DNA of 64,000 nucleotides from Cunninghamia lanceolata (GCA_027924645.1 BSBN01000334.1:8302501-8366500); one strand, 5' to 3'. Counted from the first letter of the stretch, positions 24,955 through 37,351 are shown. The notes: a model not told the origin generated them from the letters alone. Numbers and translations are program-made.

Positions 24955-24959
24955 GTAGA
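24955..24959. repeat. Target-site duplication of element C (left)
   Basis: GTAGA, repeated at 35039-35043. Confidence 0.85.
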
Positions 24960-25547
24960 TGTTAGAGATTGTATGTAGAAGATATCAATTAAATGCAAAT
25001 AAAGATTAAATAGAGGAATGGAAATACACATAAATAATAACAGCGAGAGACAAGTTTTAATGTGGTTCACCCAAACCCAGGCTACATCCACCAACAGAGT
25101 CTAATATTATTATTCAGTAAATCAAACTGATTACAACTTGCAATCTTTGCAACTCAATACCACTGCAAATGCTACAATACATCAACAAAAACCCTAACCC
25201 TTAGCCACTATTATCAAGCCTTATGTCAATTACAAAAATAGGGTTTTTTAATGTCAACCAATGGAAAATAACTCCTGACGCCTTAATAAAATAATAAAAA
25301 ATCATTGGAGGTTTTGAGGGTGCTGCCCCTCAACCCCACCCTGTATCATGATAGGGAGCGCATGAGGGGCACTGTCCCTAGACCCTGCAAGGGGTGCTGC
25401 CCCTTGACCCCGTATTGGGGGCACTTCCTCCAAACCCCTGCAAGGGGCATTGCCTATTAACCCTATTAAATAATTTGGTGGGAAACTGCACCAATAAAAG
25501 TGGGGTAAATTTAACCTACGAGTCTAATTAGGCTCCATATAACAATA
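24960..25547 (-). repeat. Element C 3' LTR (left)
   Basis: 588 bp, matching 34499-35038 from TGTTAG(A/G)(G/A)ATTGTATG to CCATATAACAATA. It is longer than its partner because it keeps an extra unit of a GGGGCACTGCCCCTTGACCCC-type repeat (25330-25465). Confidence 0.9.
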
Positions 25548-25677
25548 ATATTCCACTTGGAGACTGATCAGACTCCACACCATATTATCTCCCACTTGGA
25601 GACTGATCATAACACTACTGACCCTACAGCTCCCATTGGAAATAAGCACCCTGGACTTTGTTCTATTTTTTTTGTTT

Positions 25678-26534
25678 TTAGTTTTGAAGACTAATTGAAG
25701 CTGAAGAGGAGCTCAGTTTCTCCCTTGTCACTACCTTCATAAACATATCTGCTAAATTTTCATCTGTATGTATGTTTTCCAGTTGTAATTGTCCATCATC
25801 CAACATCGACTGAATGAAGTGATACCTCAACTGTATATGTTTGGTCTTCGAAATGCAAGAGAAAATTCTTTGCAAGATGTATGGCACTCTGACTATCTCT
25901 ATACAAAGAACTATTAGCCTATTGTTTGCCAAATTCTTCCATGAAAGATTGCAACCATATCATCTCCTTGCTTGCCTTTGTTGTAGCTACATACTCTGCC
26001 TCTGTGGTGGATAAAGCAACCACCTTTTGCAACCTGGAGATCCAACTCACCGCTGTCCCACTGACAGTAAAGACAACCTATAGTACTCCAACTGGTATCA
26101 ATATCCCCTGCTAAATCAGTATTAGAGCCCCCAAAACATAAGTGTTTAGGGGATGTACCTTTCAAATATCTGAGCATCCATTTTACTGCATTCCAATGCT
26201 CCAATCCAGGATGACTCATATACCTACTTACGACTCCTACATCATGTGCAATATCCAGTCTCATAGATACCATGGATTAAATTAAACTTCCTATAGCTGA
26301 AGCATATGGTACCTTGGACATTTTTTGTTCCTCCTCTTGTGTCCTTGGGCACATCTCTTTAGTCAATTTTAAATGACTAGGCAAAGGTGTGCTGACAACT
26401 TTTGCATTTTCCATATGGAATCTCTGTAACACCTTTTCAATATAATCAGCTTGAGATAGAGTCAAATTTCTATTCTTCCTATCTCTATAAATTTTCATAG
26501 CAAGAATTTGTTTTGCTGCCCCTAAATCCTTCAT
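25678..26534 (-). pseudogene. Element C: RNase H region
   Basis: Broken frames 26277-26534 (MKDLGAAKQILAMKIYRDR and the YASAIGSLI block), 25914-26273 (SRYMSHPGLEHWNAVKWMLRYLKGT) and 25678-25932 (YHFIQSMLDDGQLQLENIHTDENLADMF at its end) read as the end of copia pol. The RNase H core is frameshifted between these pieces. Confidence 0.85.
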
Positions 26535-26925
26535 AGCAAATGACTATGCTAACTGTTGTTTTTTAACTCTTTTATGTGATCCATGTTAGACCCTGCTACA
26601 AGCATGTCATCAACATATAAACATAAAACAATATAGTTGTCATTATCCAACCTCTTAAAATAAACACAATGGTCAGAATTACACTGGATGTGGCCTTACT
26701 CAGCCATAAAACTATCAAATTTCAAATACCATTTTTGAGGTGCTTGTTTCAAGCCATATAAACTCTTCTTCAATCTGCACACCAGTTTCTCCTTACCTTT
26801 GACCTCAAATCCTTGGGGCTATTCCATATATATCTCCTCCTCCAAATCACCATGGAGAAAGGTAGTTTTCACATCTAGCTATTCCAAATGCAAATTTTCA
26901 ATACCCACAATACTTAAAATAGTAC
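26535..26925 (-). pseudogene. Element C: reverse transcriptase, C-terminal half
   Basis: The minus strand reads LDVKTTFLHGDLEEEIYME (about 26850) and the catalytic LYVDDMLVAG (about 26600), with stops in between. The N-terminal half continues at 30314 beyond solo LTR D. Confidence 0.85.
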
Positions 26926-26929
26926 GGAT

Positions 26930-29900
26930 TGTAACATCCCTCTCCGTGAACCCTGAAGGGTAAGGGCCAAAAGAGGACAAGATAATTTTTTTTTACATGA
27001 AGTGATAATATACACATAAGATGGTGGTCAATTTGATATGTCAACAACATTCATGACCAAGTATAGACAAATGCTCAACCCACAGGAAAGGACTAAATCA
27101 CTCTCCAGAGAAACATTAATAAACTGCATTCCTTTTTAAACACCAATTCAAATATTCCTAATCCCATTTCCAAATATAAACATGAATCCATCAACACCAT
27201 ATTACAAGCAGATCTGATACCCACACCAGAATCTGTAAGTCAAATAAGAGGCAACATCACATATTTTCTCATTACTATAATTTACATCATCTCTCGCAAG
27301 AGAGTACAAAATTACATAAAGGAATAAACAAGGACAATGGCATAGTTCTGAATGATACAATAACTGAATGGGTACATGACTGATAAGTTAATAGAAAGAA
27401 AGAGAACATCTCCAGGCTGGTGCTCTGATAACCTATTTGTTGATCCTCAATAGTGGTGGCAACGCCTCCCAACCATGTGGACTCATACGAGACCACCCCA
27501 CCATGCTCGGAGATAGTCACAAGTCCCAACTGGAAGTAACAACAACAGGGTATACATGATGGGCAACACTCACATCAATCATGGAGTAGACATGGAAAAT
27601 AATGCATATAGCTAAAGTCATAACATAGCAGTACTCATCCAAGTCATGGGTATTACTCACGACTGCTAAGGCACTAGACACTAGAGTGCAGATCGGATGG
27701 GATGACATTATGCATGCTCAAAGGGATGGTACCACATGGAATCAAGTACACTACTCATACCGATGGGAAGACTAAAACATGCCCGAATCAATGCCCCACA
27801 GGAAGATAGGCCTTCTTGTGTGCATCCTTAGCCTTTACAAGTGCTCAAGGCCATGCATAAGAACTCAATATCCTAGACTCTCAAGTAACAGACAAATGTA
27901 CTAAGTACACTACATCTCAACTCTTAGTAGATCTATAAGATTTTACTATGCATACAACGACAATTAATGGCTATAGGTTAAGAATGTCCTATCATCTCAC
28001 CATGATGTCTTGACATCCAACGTAATGGATAAACAATTAATACATATTTTTTGAGTACTACTGTTTACTGATTAGTCTACATATATTTTTGAGTACTAAT
28101 GTTTACTGATTAGTCCCCAAGGATTCTAACCACAAACTCAGTTCTTTAAAACATAATGATAATATCATAATCATCTCTTGATTATATCTTAGCATTCAAC
28201 CAAAGGAAATTCCAAGTACTAGTAATAGTAAAATCACCTAAAATAGGGTGCTATCCATTCCTTTCAAGCATATCACTCCTCTAAACTTATAATTCCCATG
28301 ATGTATAGATCCATTATTAGCTGCCCCTAACTCAGATTTAAAACCCATCCTCATTATTGGTTTAAGGGTAAAAATAAACTTCCTTAAATTCTTGGGTTAC
28401 GTGACAGATTTTCTTAACTAAAATTACATGACCAATTTTCAATGCCCAAACTCAGATCAATGAATCCAAGACACTTTCATGCCATAACATTCTTTAACTC
28501 AAAAACAAAGGTTTCTACAAGGCTAGTGATTTAGCAGAAAATGACTGCAATGATCAAAACAAACCCACTCAACTTTCTCAAAAAGAGCTGTCATAAAAAT
28601 CTCCTCAGAGAAGTCAACATATACCAAAAGGGTTCCATGGGATTTAGATCTCTTCAATTTATATCATTGTGTCCCAGTTTTGTATGGTTTCCCTCACTAT
28701 ATTCTCTAAAAGATCAAACCCACGTTTTACCCAAAATAATAAATCAGAAAACACATGATCTTTCTTTAAAAACCCTTTTATCTAAAGAATTAAGAAATAG
28801 TTCTGCATGTTAAAACAAATCCAAGAAAAGAGGCAATGTAAATATCTTGCATTGAACTAAATTTTGGCATATTTTAAATGCAATAATGCGGTTTCAATTT
28901 TCTATGTTTATGGAAATCACAGCAAGCAAGTTTTGATTCTACTACTAGAATATATGCTAAAAGATATATATATTAAGGTATTAATATATACCAATTAGTA
29001 GATTTCTTTCCATAGCTATCTTGATCTATATGGGGTATAGCAATGCCAAATACGTATTATAATTATCAATGCCCAAACAATATAATGCCCAAAACATAAA
29101 GATCAATATGGATAGCTCAATTAGTACCTTATAATTATCAACTATGGGCATAAGTATTGTTGTCTAAATAATACTTATTCATATACCTAGATATATATAT
29201 GACTACTATATATTCGTCTACCAGAAAAATAATTAACTGATGCAAATACCTGGCACACTATCTTTGATCATACTGATCGCAATCCCCTTCTTCACATGCC
29301 TAGTCAAACCTATTTCTCCTCTGTTTTCCCTCAAATTTTCCAACAGCAAGCCGTCGTACAGGGTATGGACATCCATTTTTTTGACCAGATGCATCTAGAG
29401 ATGCGTTCACATGGAGTGCAATGATTACAAAATTTGCACATAATGGATTTGTTAAAAAAAACATTAGAAACTTTTAAGTAGATGCGACTGCCACAGCCAC
29501 CATCCTCCTTTCTCGCCCAAAATGGGAGCTATGGAACAGGGTATCGAAATCCATCAAAACATAATGGAAGGGGAATTTTTTTTTAGATGTTGCAGTTGCA
29601 AATGCAAGGGCAGACAAGGGTACAAAATGGGGAAGCTAGATATGGTACAAAACTATTTACAGAATGCTTCCAAGAATCTGTCTTCCCTTTACTGCAATGA
29701 TAGCAGGATATGCACTTAAATGGATTTGTTGAAAATAGCCAAGGCTATTGGCTGACGTGCAGTCAAACTCCCTCATCTCCAAGGACACTTCCAAAGGTGT
29801 TCCACTTTGCCCAATACAGAATGCCTACATCCCTCTATCAAGACATTCAACTCTCCCTATCGGAAGGTACCAAAATATCTTTTTGGAAATCTCTCAATCC

Positions 29901-30313
29901 CCTCTCCTCTTAAACATGTTTGATGACTTTCTCCCGTCAAGACCCAACTCCCCAAAAATAATAAATGCATTTACCTAACCAATGAATATATTTCTTGCTG
30001 CATTAAAAAAACTCACCTACTTTTTTCCCGGGCCGTCCACTATGGCAAGATAAGATTTAAAATATATCTTACTTTCTATGATATTTTCCTTCCATTAACC
30101 GACACCAAAGATTTTTCTCCCCTCAGTGTCTAGCACACCTTCTATCCATATACTATGGCCCACGAATATCAGTAAATCTCTTTGGTGCGGTTAGGTATGG
30201 TGTGAAGCAGCTAATGTAGAAGGCAGTAGCAAACCAAACATTAGGTCCCACAAATCACTTAAAACTTCCACGCCTCTCAATAATCTCACTGCCAATCAGA
30301 GAGGGTCGTTACA
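26930..30313 (-). mobile_element. Solo LTR D, 3.4 kb, inserted in element C reverse transcriptase
   Basis: Begins TGTAACATCCCTC and ends GAGGGTCGTTACA, the pattern of a complete LTR (minus strand TGTAACGACCCTC...GGGATGTTACA). No coding domain, primer-binding site or second LTR is found inside. The flanks are CGGAT (left) and TGAAT (right), each one change from CGAAT, so a degenerate target duplication is plausible. The reverse-transcriptase frame of C resumes across the insert. It is best explained as a solo LTR of a long-LTR gypsy family different from B. Short ORFs inside (e.g. 28541-28813 and 29522-29719) are judged chance. Confidence 0.65.
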
Positions 30314-30786
30314 TGAATAGAAGTCATCTTAATAACTGGAGAAAAAATCTCATCAAAATCAATGCCCCTTTTCTGTGCAAATCCTTTTACAACTAACCTG
30401 GCTTTAAATCTTTTCTTACCTCCATCTTCCTCTTTCAACTGATAAACCCATTTGTTTGGTAAAATTTTTTTACCTGTAGACAACTTACATAATTCCCAAG
30501 TATAATTTTTTAGCAAGGAGTCCATTTCTTCTTTCATTGCAATCTCCCACTGAACCTTTATATCCACATGCATAGCTTCATCATACCCTTCTGGTTCACT
30601 ATTAACAAAATAGAATACAAAGAGGGAGAAAACCTTTCAGGAAGTCTACTTAGCCTTCTTGACCATCTAACATTCACTAGAGTTTGTGGTATTTCTTGTT
30701 GTTGTTGCAGAGCATGAGGAACCACTGGAACATCATTATCAAGAGTATCATCTAGCACCACATAATCCTTTTATTTCTTCTGATGG
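30314..30786 (-). pseudogene. Element C: start of reverse transcriptase
   Basis: 30286-30573 (partly inside D) reads WEIAMKEEMDSLLKNYTWEL, LPNKWVYQLKEE, FKARLVVKGFAQKRGIDFDEIFSPV: the classic N-terminal copia reverse-transcriptase blocks, in one frame. 30558-30761 is the linker between integrase and reverse transcriptase. Confidence 0.9.
30782..30786. repeat. Target-site duplication of solo LTR E (left)
   Basis: GATGG, repeated at 32221-32225. Confidence 0.8.
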
Positions 30787-32220
30787 TGTCATGTCCCCAT
30801 ATTAAGGCATTGTTTAAATTAAAGATTTAAAATGTCATGTTAAATATCCTAGCCATAGGCCATTAATAAATATATAATATTATATGACAGTATCTATAAA
30901 TATTTTAAATATTAACCGATATATTATATTTATAAATAACCAATACAAATATAAATATTAATATTAATATTAATTATTATTATGGTTATAATATAATAAA
31001 CATATTTATATAAATGAATGTAAATCATACATTATATAATATATTAGATTGCCTTTAAGACAATCCGTCAAGGCAGCAACAACTAATATATTTATAAAAA
31101 GACATGACCTTTGTGAAAAGGTAGTCATTGACCATTTAAGAAAATATAAAGGTAGAGAGTGGAGGAAGCAATGAAAGACAACAAAATACAATGAAGCAAG
31201 CAGATATAAAATTAATAATTTATGAGTTTGAATTACAGACATGATTAATTGTTGGGGAAAATAAGATAAGTATGCTACACCTATATTCCCAAAGAAATAA
31301 ATAAATTAATATCTATAAGTTATTTCATTATTTTTTTATATGGAATGATATTAATTAAAGGGATTATAATATGAATAATATTAAAATATAGATTTAAGTA
31401 ATAAATTGAGTAATATAAGAAAGCAATATTATGAATAATATATTATTAACAAATATCAATATTAGTGATTAAATATTATTATAATTATAAATATAAATAT
31501 GTATAGAGGATATGATAGCATGTTATAGTCAAGGTGGAGCGAATAACTAACATGATATAGATAGCTTAAACATCTATGAATAACATGATTATAAATGCTA
31601 AGAGAATCCATCATCATTAGGATTAAGCCCCAATAAAGAGTAATCATACTTGATTTATATAATGAAGGCAAGGTCCTTAGGAACAAACCCATGATATAAG
31701 ATCATAGAACACATTGAGAGATTGGAGGTAGACTTGTTAGGAAGAAGTAGCATTAATACATCGAAAGGTAGATAAGACCGGCAGTGGAATGGACCATGCT
31801 ACATCATACTTAGGCAATGGATAAGACATGCGGTGGAATGGACGATGCTACATCATACAAGGGTAATAAGTAAGACCTGTGATGGAATGGGCATATGTTA
31901 CATCATACAAAGGCACTTAGTAAGACCTAAGGTGGAATGGGCATGTGTTACATCATACAAAGGCACTACCTATAGAGGATGATTCATGCAACCTAACAAG
32001 AGATAGTACCCCATCTCCACTAGGGTTTGAAAATAAATAAAATTAACATATAATAAACAACCCTAAGTATGAATCCACTTAAGATTGAATAATTAAATAA
32101 TTTATTTATTTGATTATTTTAATATGATTTATTGATCTTATCTATTACTAATGTTTCCTTTAAGAAATAATTCTCATGTGCAAGGTGGAAAATAAGGATC
32201 TTCTTAAAGGGGACATTACA
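30787..32220 (-). mobile_element. Solo LTR E, 1.43 kb, inserted in element C
   Basis: TGTCATGTCCCC...GGGGACATTACA: near-perfect 12-bp inverted ends with TG...CA termini and an exact 5-bp duplication GATGG. No coding content. This is the signature of a solo LTR left by LTR-LTR recombination. It is very AT-rich at both ends and has a tandem array inside. Its family differs from elements A-D. Confidence 0.75.
31770..31968. repeat. 50-bp tandem array inside solo LTR E
   Basis: Four units of about 50 bp sharing (G/A)(A/T)AAGAC, GGTGGAATGG(A/G)C, and CTACATCATAC or TTACATCATAC. Confidence 0.85.
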
Positions 32221-32290
32221 GATGGTGCTGCAATTGATCTTTGTACAACACCTTCTCATTGAATACAACATCCCTGCTTCTTACAATTTT

Positions 32291-33067
32291 CTAATTTTCA
32301 AAATCCCAAAGCCTATAACCAAATTCATCAATGCCATATCTAATGAAGGTATAATTTTTTGATTTTGCATCCAGCTTGGTTCTATTTTCATAATCTACAT
32401 GTATAAATGCTTCACATTTGAAGGTTTTGAGAAAAGAATAAATCACCTTCTTACCTGTCCATGCTTCCTCTAGAATACCACAACCTAATGGAACTGAAGG
32501 ACCTATGTTAATTAAATATAGAGTAGTGTTGATAGCCTCTACCCACATATTTAAAGGCAACCAAACATGCAATCTCATGGTCCTTGCACACTCCATTATT
32601 GTCTTATTCATGCGCTCAGCCACTCCATTCTCATGTGGAGTACTTGGAACTATTTTATACCTATGAATTCTATTAAAGGAACAACAATCCTCAAATTCTT
32701 TTCTGCAATACTCACCACCATTATTAGATCTGAGACATTTTAGTCTTTTACTTGTCTCATTCTCAACCAAGTTTCTCCATTTCTGAAATGTTTCAAATAC
32801 ATTAGATTTCTGCCTAAGGAAATAAATCCAAACCTTCCTAGTTGCATCATCTATGAATGTAACATAATACCAAGAGCCACCAAGAGAAGATACATGAGTC
32901 GGTCCCCATACATCTGTATGCACAAGCTCCAACTTTTCATCTTTCTTTTGCTTACCATCTTTGAGAAAACTAACTCTCTTTTGTTTTCCATATATACAAC
33001 TTTCACATAAATCCATATTAATACATTTCAGACCTGGTAAAACTTTCTTAGAATGAAGTACCTTCAT
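32291..33067 (-). pseudogene. Element C: integrase
   Basis: An open frame of 258 codons covering most of the copia integrase. It has the C-x2-C end of the zinc-binding region (LCESCIYGKQ), first catalytic Asp in VHTDVWGP, the second block as LRSNNGGEY, and the catalytic Glu in PHENGVAERMN. The second block is normally LRSDNG, so the central catalytic Asp is Asn here and the enzyme should be dead even though the frame is open. The zinc-binding His pair lies in the broken stretch at 33070-33180. Confidence 0.9.
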
Positions 33068-33178
33068 ACATTTTTCACTTATATTCCCAAGTCTATTATG
33101 CCACAGTGTTGTCTCAAAACCTGTAGCAATTGTTTCAGTCTCTTCCTACAAACCTACAGCAACTGTTCCTAAACTTAT

Positions 33179-33622
33179 TTATTTTTTCTCCACAATAGCT
33201 AAAGTAGAAGGAACAGTATGACCTATACAAAGATATAAGGTGCCTACTTTCACACCTTTTACTACTATTAAGGTACCTCTTGTAATCTTCCAATTTTTAT
33301 CAGTAAATGTAACAATACAACCTTCATCAGCTAGCTGCCATGCTGAAATTAAATTCTTGCTTAGCCTTGGAATATGCCTTACCTCTTGTAGTACCCAATG
33401 ATTCCTATTCTGTAACTTAATCTTGATTCGTCCCTTTCCAACAATCTGACAGGGTTCGTTATCTCCTAAATAAACCAACCCAAAATCCCCTTGGACATAA
33501 TCAAGAAAATAACTTTTATGGGGTGTAGCATGAAATGAGGCCCCTAAATCTAAAACCCATGAATCATCAGCATTCTTTAGGGAAAGAATCGAAGCATCAT
33601 CTTCAGATTTATTACTTACCAC
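33179..33622 (-). pseudogene. Element C: protease and pre-integrase region
   Basis: An open frame of 147 codons. The protease active site reads WVLDLGASFH, where copia has DSGAS; the Ser is replaced by Leu. The GAG-pre-integrase-like stretch (RHIPRLSKNLISAWQL, ...ITRGTLIVVKG) follows. Upstream at 33690-33740 a zinc knuckle can be read as CWYYGKLGHLKKDC, with the second Cys replaced by Tyr. Confidence 0.85.
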
Positions 33623-33868
33623 ATTTGCCTCCTTATGGCCTTCTTGTCTATCTCCTTATTTATTCTTCCGAGACCAGCAATCTTTCTTTAAATGACCTAG
33701 TTTCCCATAGTACCAACACTCCTTCTGTCCTCTGGATTGGGATCTCTTGTCCTTTGATTTTCCTCGTGACTTCCCATGACCTCTAGAACCTTTTCCTCTT
33801 ACCTTTGATCTGCCCCTGCTTTCTGCATTAAAAACACTACCTAATGTCGACCCTCCTGAGCTTTTCTA

Positions 33869-34441
33869 TCACATTTCCTTGCTAAGGATAATACCAACAA
33901 CATCATCAAATTTCAAAGTATTTGAACCAGAGATAGAGTTACTTGTAGCCATTACCAACCTATTCCATCTTTCTAACAAAGAACATAAGACTAAGAGAGC
34001 CCTCACCTCTTCATCAAATTTCACTTTTACAAAAGTTAATTGAATGGTAATCGTATTAAACTTATTTAAATCATCTGTCATAGATCCACCTTCAATCATT
34101 TTTAGATTAAACAAATGCTTCATGAGAAATACCTTATTTGATGCTGAGGGTTTTTTATATAAATTAGCCAAAACTTTCATCAGTTCACTTGTTGTTATTA
34201 CTTCTGTTATATTGAATGCCACAGATGGTGCCAAGCACAACTGAATGGTTCCCAGTGCCTTTCTGTCCAAAAGATTCCAATCCTCATCAGTGATTGTTGC
34301 CAGTTTCTTGGCTATTCCTTCCAATAGCCTCCATAAATCCTTCTGATAGAGATAATCCTCCATTTGCATCTTCCATAACTGATAGTTTTTCCCATTAAAT
34401 TTATCTACCTTTAATTTACCTTTGTTTGCCATTGCTCCCAC
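33869..34441 (-). pseudogene. Element C: gag
   Basis: An open frame of 190 codons, with a gag domain of the UBN2/DUF4219 type: KLKVDKFNGKNYQLWKMQMEDYLYQKDLW, then the KEEM-like helical region and LLCSL-like block typical of plant copia gag. The ATG lies 45-60 bp inside the primer-binding site, the usual place. It ends early (…ILSKEM); the zinc-knuckle part is in another frame. Confidence 0.85.
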
Positions 34442-34485
34442 TCAACCGTGAGACCCTCCTACAGACGATAATCGAACACAACCCA

Positions 34486-34496
34486 CTATGATACCA
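34486..34496 (-). other. Element C primer-binding site
   Basis: Minus strand TGGTATCATAG, two bases inside the right LTR. It matches the usual copia initiator-Met-tRNA site TGGTATCAGAG with one change. Confidence 0.8.
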
Positions 34497-34498
34497 CT

Positions 34499-35038
34499 TG
34501 TTAGGATTGTATGCAAAAGATATCAATTAAATGCAAATAAAGATTAAACAAATGAATTGAAATACACAAAAATAATAATAGTGAGAGACAACTTTTAACG
34601 TGATTCACCCAAACCCGAGCTACATCCACCAACAGAGAGTCCAATATTATTATCAAGAAAATCAAAACTAATTACAACCAACAATCCTTGAAACTCAATA
34701 CCACTGCAAATGCTACAATACATCAACAAGAATCTTAACCCTTAGCCTCTTTTATCAAGCCTTATGTTGGTTACAAAAATAGGGTTTTTTTATGTTGGCC
34801 AATAGAAAAATAACTCCCAATGCCTTAATAAAATAATAAAAAATTGTTGGAGGTTTTGAGGGCACTTCCTCTCAATCCTACCATGTATCACAATAGGGAG
34901 CATGCCAGGGGTGCTTCCCCTTGACCCTGTCTTGGGGCACTGCCCCTTGACCCCATTAAATAATTTTGGGGGGAAACTGCACTGATAAAAGTGGGGTAAA
35001 TTTCACCTCCGAGTCTGATTCAACTCCATATAACAATA
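34499..35038 (-). repeat. Element C 5' LTR (right)
   Basis: 540 bp, partner of 24960-25547, followed by TSD GTAGA at 35039. The GGGGCACTGCCCC-type repeat is at 34860-34965. Confidence 0.9.
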
Positions 35039-35043
35039 GTAGA

Positions 35044-35910
35044 GCTATCCTGTAAGCAATTGGATTAACCACTTGTGGGACTTCAAAAGGTCCAACATAT
35101 TTAGGTGCTAGTTTGGAATACTTTGCAAACTTAGTTGGGCTCTTATGTGGTTTGACTCTCAAGAGAACTTTATCTCCTACTAAAAATTATCAGGGTATTC
35201 ACTTGGCATCAGCATAGATTTTATGTCTATCATTTGCTTCTATCAATCTTTTCCTAATCATCTTTACTTTCTCTTCTATTTCCAAAAGCATTTATGGCCC
35301 AAGGCAAATCCTATCCTATAGCTTATCGCAACTTATAGGAGTTCAACACTTCTTGTTGTACAATGTTTTGAATGGATCCATCTTAATTGTTAAATGATAA
35401 GAATTATTATATGCAAATTCAACTAGTGGATGATACTATTCGTACTTATACTACTAATCCATGCAATACATTCTCAACAAATCCTCCAGTATTTAATTAA
35501 CTCTCTCAGTTTGTCCATTCATTTCTAGATGACAGGCTGGGCTTATATTCAGTTGTGTTCCCAAAGCTGAGAATAAGGTTTGCCAAACCCTCAAAGTTAT
35601 TCTAGCATCTCTATCTAAAATTATCTCTTCCAGAATTCCATGCAATCTAAAAACTTCTTGCATGAATTTCTTAGCTAAGATGGGCACTCCATCTGTAATA
35701 TTACTAGGTACAAAAGGAGCTACCATAGAAAGTTTATCCACTACTACAAGAATAGAATCATCCTTATAGCATGACATAGGCAATCCTTGGACAAAATCCA
35801 TACTAATAACTTGCCATTTCCATTCAGGTGTGTCACAAGGATAAAAAAGTCCTGCCAGGTGCTGGTGTTTAGCCTTAACTTACCAACACTCTAGGCATTC
35901 TACAATAAAT
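35044..35910 (-). pseudogene. Element B: integrase, catalytic core
   Basis: 35493-35801 reads MDFVQGLPMS (first catalytic Asp), ILDRDARITLRVWQTLF (second Asp; usual form SDRDARFTSxFW) and HLEMNGQTERVN (catalytic Glu). 35839-35910 holds the preceding zinc-binding end and LAGLFYP-type linker, and 35044-35162 the KYVGPFEV block. Frames are broken by stops between these pieces. Element C splits the domain after 35043. Confidence 0.9.
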
Positions 35911-36258
35911 CTTGCAACATCATTCTTCATTCCCTTCCAAAAATATAAGGGTTTCACATTAGCTAGCAAGTTTTTTAGTCTAGGATGACCTAAAAATGGT
36001 GAAGAATGCACTTCTTTCACATAGTTCTTCTTAAATCTCCCTGATTTGGAATATAAATTTAGTTATTGAATCTCAATAACCCATTAGGTTCAAAATAAAA
36101 TCTATCATACCTTGTATCTTGATGATTTTCTATAGAGCTTTCAAAAATTGCACATAATATCTATCACGTGTAAAATTCTTCAATACTTGAGCTCTAAAAT
36201 TAGAGTGCACTAATACTATTGACGATATGTGCCTTCTTCGACTCAAGGCATCTAGCAT

Positions 36259-36874
36259 TCAATTTTCCTTACCCTTAATGTATTTAACCTCAAAATCGTA
36301 GTTTGAGATGAGCTCTAACCATCTTCTTTGTTGGGTGTTAAGGTTGGGTTGCATGAAGATGTACTTCAAACCTTGATTATTAGATTTTAGTTCAAATTGT
36401 TTTCCCAATAAATAATGCCTCCATACTTGGAGAGCATGCACAATTGCCGCTAATTCCAAATCATGATGAGCATAACTCTTCTCATAAGGTTGTAACTTCC
36501 TAGACTCATAAGCCACAACTTGGTCTTATTGCATGAACACTCCTCCTAACCCTTCTCTTGAAGCCTCAGTCACAACAACAAAATGACCCTCTGGGTCTGG
36601 CACTTTAAGAATTGGTCTTGAAGTCAATTTCCTTTTTAAGAACATTAAAAGATTCTTCACACTTATTAGACCTTTCAAATCTCTTTCCTTTTCTCTGTAA
36701 GGAAGTGGTAGGATGGGCAATTCTTGAAAAATCCAAAATGAACTTCCTGTAATACCCTGCTAATCCCATAAAACTATGCACTTCATGCACATTTTTAGGT
36801 GTAGGCCATTCCAAAATAGCCTTTATCTTTGAAGGATCTACAAAAATTCCTTTGGTTGATATGATATGACCCAA
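36259..36874 (-). pseudogene. Element B: RNase H
   Basis: 36605-36874 reads the reverse-transcriptase/RNase H connection ([33 protein letters not shown]). 36526-36720 contains VVVTEASREGLGGVFMQ, where TDAS is usual. 36259-36516 reads YAHHDLELAAIVHALQVWRHYLLG and ELKSNNQGLKYIF, where TDH is usual. Two RNase H catalytic-type positions are therefore altered. Confidence 0.85.
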
Positions 36875-36940
36875 GTACTATACCTCTATTTGAAAGAAGG
36901 TACATTTGGATAATTTTCCATGAAGTTTATTCTCCTTGAG

Positions 36941-37351
36941 TCATTGTAAAACCATCCACAAGTGTTGATGGTGTTCCTCTTCATTAAGAGAGTAGATTAG
37001 AATATCATTTAAAAATAGTAGAACAAATTTGTCTAGGTAGTCTCTGAAAACACTGTTCATCAAATTCATAAATGTTGTTGAAGCATTGGTAAAACCAAAA
37101 CATAAGACTGTAAACTCATAATGCCCATACCTTGTTTGAAAGGTTTTCTTGTGAATTTCTTCTTCCTTCAATCTCAACTGATAATAACCTGACCTAAGGT
37201 TGATCTTCAAAAATATAGTTGCATCATGCATTTGATCAAAGAGATCATCTAGACGTGGTAGAGGATACTTGTTCTTAAACATTGCTTTGTTAAGCATACG
37301 ATAATCTATACAAAGATGCAAAGTGCCATCTTTCTTCCTAACAAGGATCAT
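36941..37351 (-). pseudogene. Element B: reverse transcriptase
   Basis: An open frame of 136 codons: [48 protein letters not shown], then the polymerase core [13 protein letters not shown]. Gypsy reverse transcriptases have KIDLRSGYHQ and F(I/L)DDILIYS. Here both the first catalytic Asp and the first Asp of the DD pair are Asn, so it cannot be active. Confidence 0.9.

Larger units (their letters stand above)
24960..35038 (-). mobile_element. Element C: Ty1/copia retrotransposon nested in element B
   Basis: LTRs at 24960-25547 and 34499-35038, TSD GTAGA. The minus-strand primer-binding site TGGTATCATAG (34486-34496) abuts the right LTR. Gag, protease, integrase, reverse transcriptase and RNase H run on the minus strand from 34.4 to 25.7 kb in copia order. 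Two probable solo LTRs (D and E) interrupt pol; without them the element is about 5.26 kb. It has lost the protease DSG motif and an integrase catalytic Asp (details in the parts below). The minus-strand LTR start reads TATTG rather than TG. Confidence 0.9.

Noticed and set aside
27415..27435. Met-tRNA primer-like sequence inside element D (minus GGTTATCAGAGC)
   Set aside because: It carries an extra base and no LTR end lies beside it, so it does not define an internal element boundary.
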